From Nitrospira sp. (GTDB lineage: Bacteria > Nitrospirota > Nitrospiria > Nitrospirales > Nitrospiraceae), in contig JAHBWT010000015.1 in NCBI GenBank assembly GCA_019636815.1, positions 1-55,480 of the forward strand: DNA of 55,480 bases, in the 5' to 3' direction. The notes under the pieces were generated by a model that was given only the letters and a program-made list of their open reading frames with translations, made no database searches and had not been told where the DNA came from. The first letter of the stretch is position 1. The number at the start of each line of letters is the position of its first letter. This document shows, piece after piece, positions 55,265 through 55,480 of this stretch. The position numbers and the translations under genes were made by a program.

Positions 55265-55480
55265 ATGGCACTGCAATTTCAAAAGAAAGATCCTCGCATC
55301 ACGATCACGACGAGATTCGGTGAGATCAAGATTCGTCTCTATTCCGACGCGGCACCACGCCATGTTGAGAATCTGATCAATCTCGTGAAGATCGGATTTT
55401 ATAACGGTACCACCTTCCACCGTGTGGTCCCCGGGTTCATTATTCAAGGCGGGGATCCGCTCAGCAAACATCCTGAGCGC
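55265..55480 (+). CDS. Cyclophilin-type peptidyl-prolyl isomerase, N-terminal part
   Basis: 72 codons to the window end. Starts M-A-L-Q-F-Q-K-K-D-P-R and continues T-x-F-G-E-I-K-I-R-L-Y, A-P-R-H-V-E-N, then F-H-R-V-V-P-G-F-I-I-Q-G-G-D-P, the catalytic F-H-R and Q-G-G-D of cyclophilins. No signal peptide, so probably cytoplasmic. Truncated by the window edge. Confidence 0.9.
   Translation, partial: MALQFQKKDPRITITTRFGEIKIRLYSDAAPRHVENLINLVKIGFYNGTTFHRVVPGFIIQGGDPLSKHPER

Noticed and set aside
1..55480. CRISPR array
   Set aside because: No regularly spaced direct repeats were found on reading the window.

Overview
The window looks like chromosome from a Gram-negative, LPS-bearing bacterium of the Nitrospira type. 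That is an inference from gene content: there is no rRNA gene here. The content includes a nearly complete molybdenum-cofactor set (moaA, a moaD-moaE fusion, moaC, moaB), a nickel/cobalt permease, LptD and Skp/OmpH, paired DUF507 genes, and many small zinc-ribbon, Rieske and [2Fe-2S] proteins.

About 1-34.4 kb is mostly a housekeeping core. From the left: the start of an HNH endonuclease, a Rieske ferredoxin, a GGCT-like protein, a thioredoxin-like [2Fe-2S] ferredoxin and moaB; a decayed outer-membrane transporter; a TerC protein and helicase HrpB; a minus-strand operon (cyclophilin-like, DUF507 x2, TPR lipoprotein, Bcp peroxiredoxin, Ig/HAD-like protein); a YprB-like nuclease with a PP2C phosphatase; two secreted proteins; and a three-gene signalling block (GAF histidine kinase, sigma-54-type regulator, HD-GYP regulator). 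Next come the minus-strand run accD-folC-lptD-trx-recN, the moaC-moaDE-moaA-nicO run, Skp behind a near-consensus promoter, a rhodanese, a radical SAM protein and serS.

About 34.4-45.5 kb is accessory DNA. It carries three genes with HEPN-type signatures (one frameshifted), a broken Mrr-type restriction endonuclease, an intact-looking IS5-family element (TA duplication) and an IS3-family element (CAGC duplication), a lipoprotein and a SNF2 helicase. It ends at an integrase remnant beside tRNA-Ser(UGA). I read it as a partly decayed defence-type island.

About 45.5-53 kb is also mobile or unusual: a glycine-rich secreted protein behind a strongly structured leader, a stand-alone CheB-type methylesterase, a PilZ-like protein, an 81-nt sequence that folds on paper into a perfect three-way junction, an IS256-family transposase that has lost its catalytic Glu, tRNA-Ser(GCU), an APH(3')-I-like aminoglycoside phosphotransferase gene and a broken integrase. 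From 53 kb core genes resume: an FKBP isomerase, an MFS transporter and the start of a cyclophilin.

How they fit together: the Mo-cofactor genes would serve molybdoenzymes such as nitrite oxidoreductase, the kinase/regulator/HD-GYP block suggests c-di-GMP output, and accD-folC-lptD-trx-recN is a typical mixed housekeeping operon. All coordinates, motifs and repeats were read by eye; family assignments come from recalled family signatures and no database search was run.
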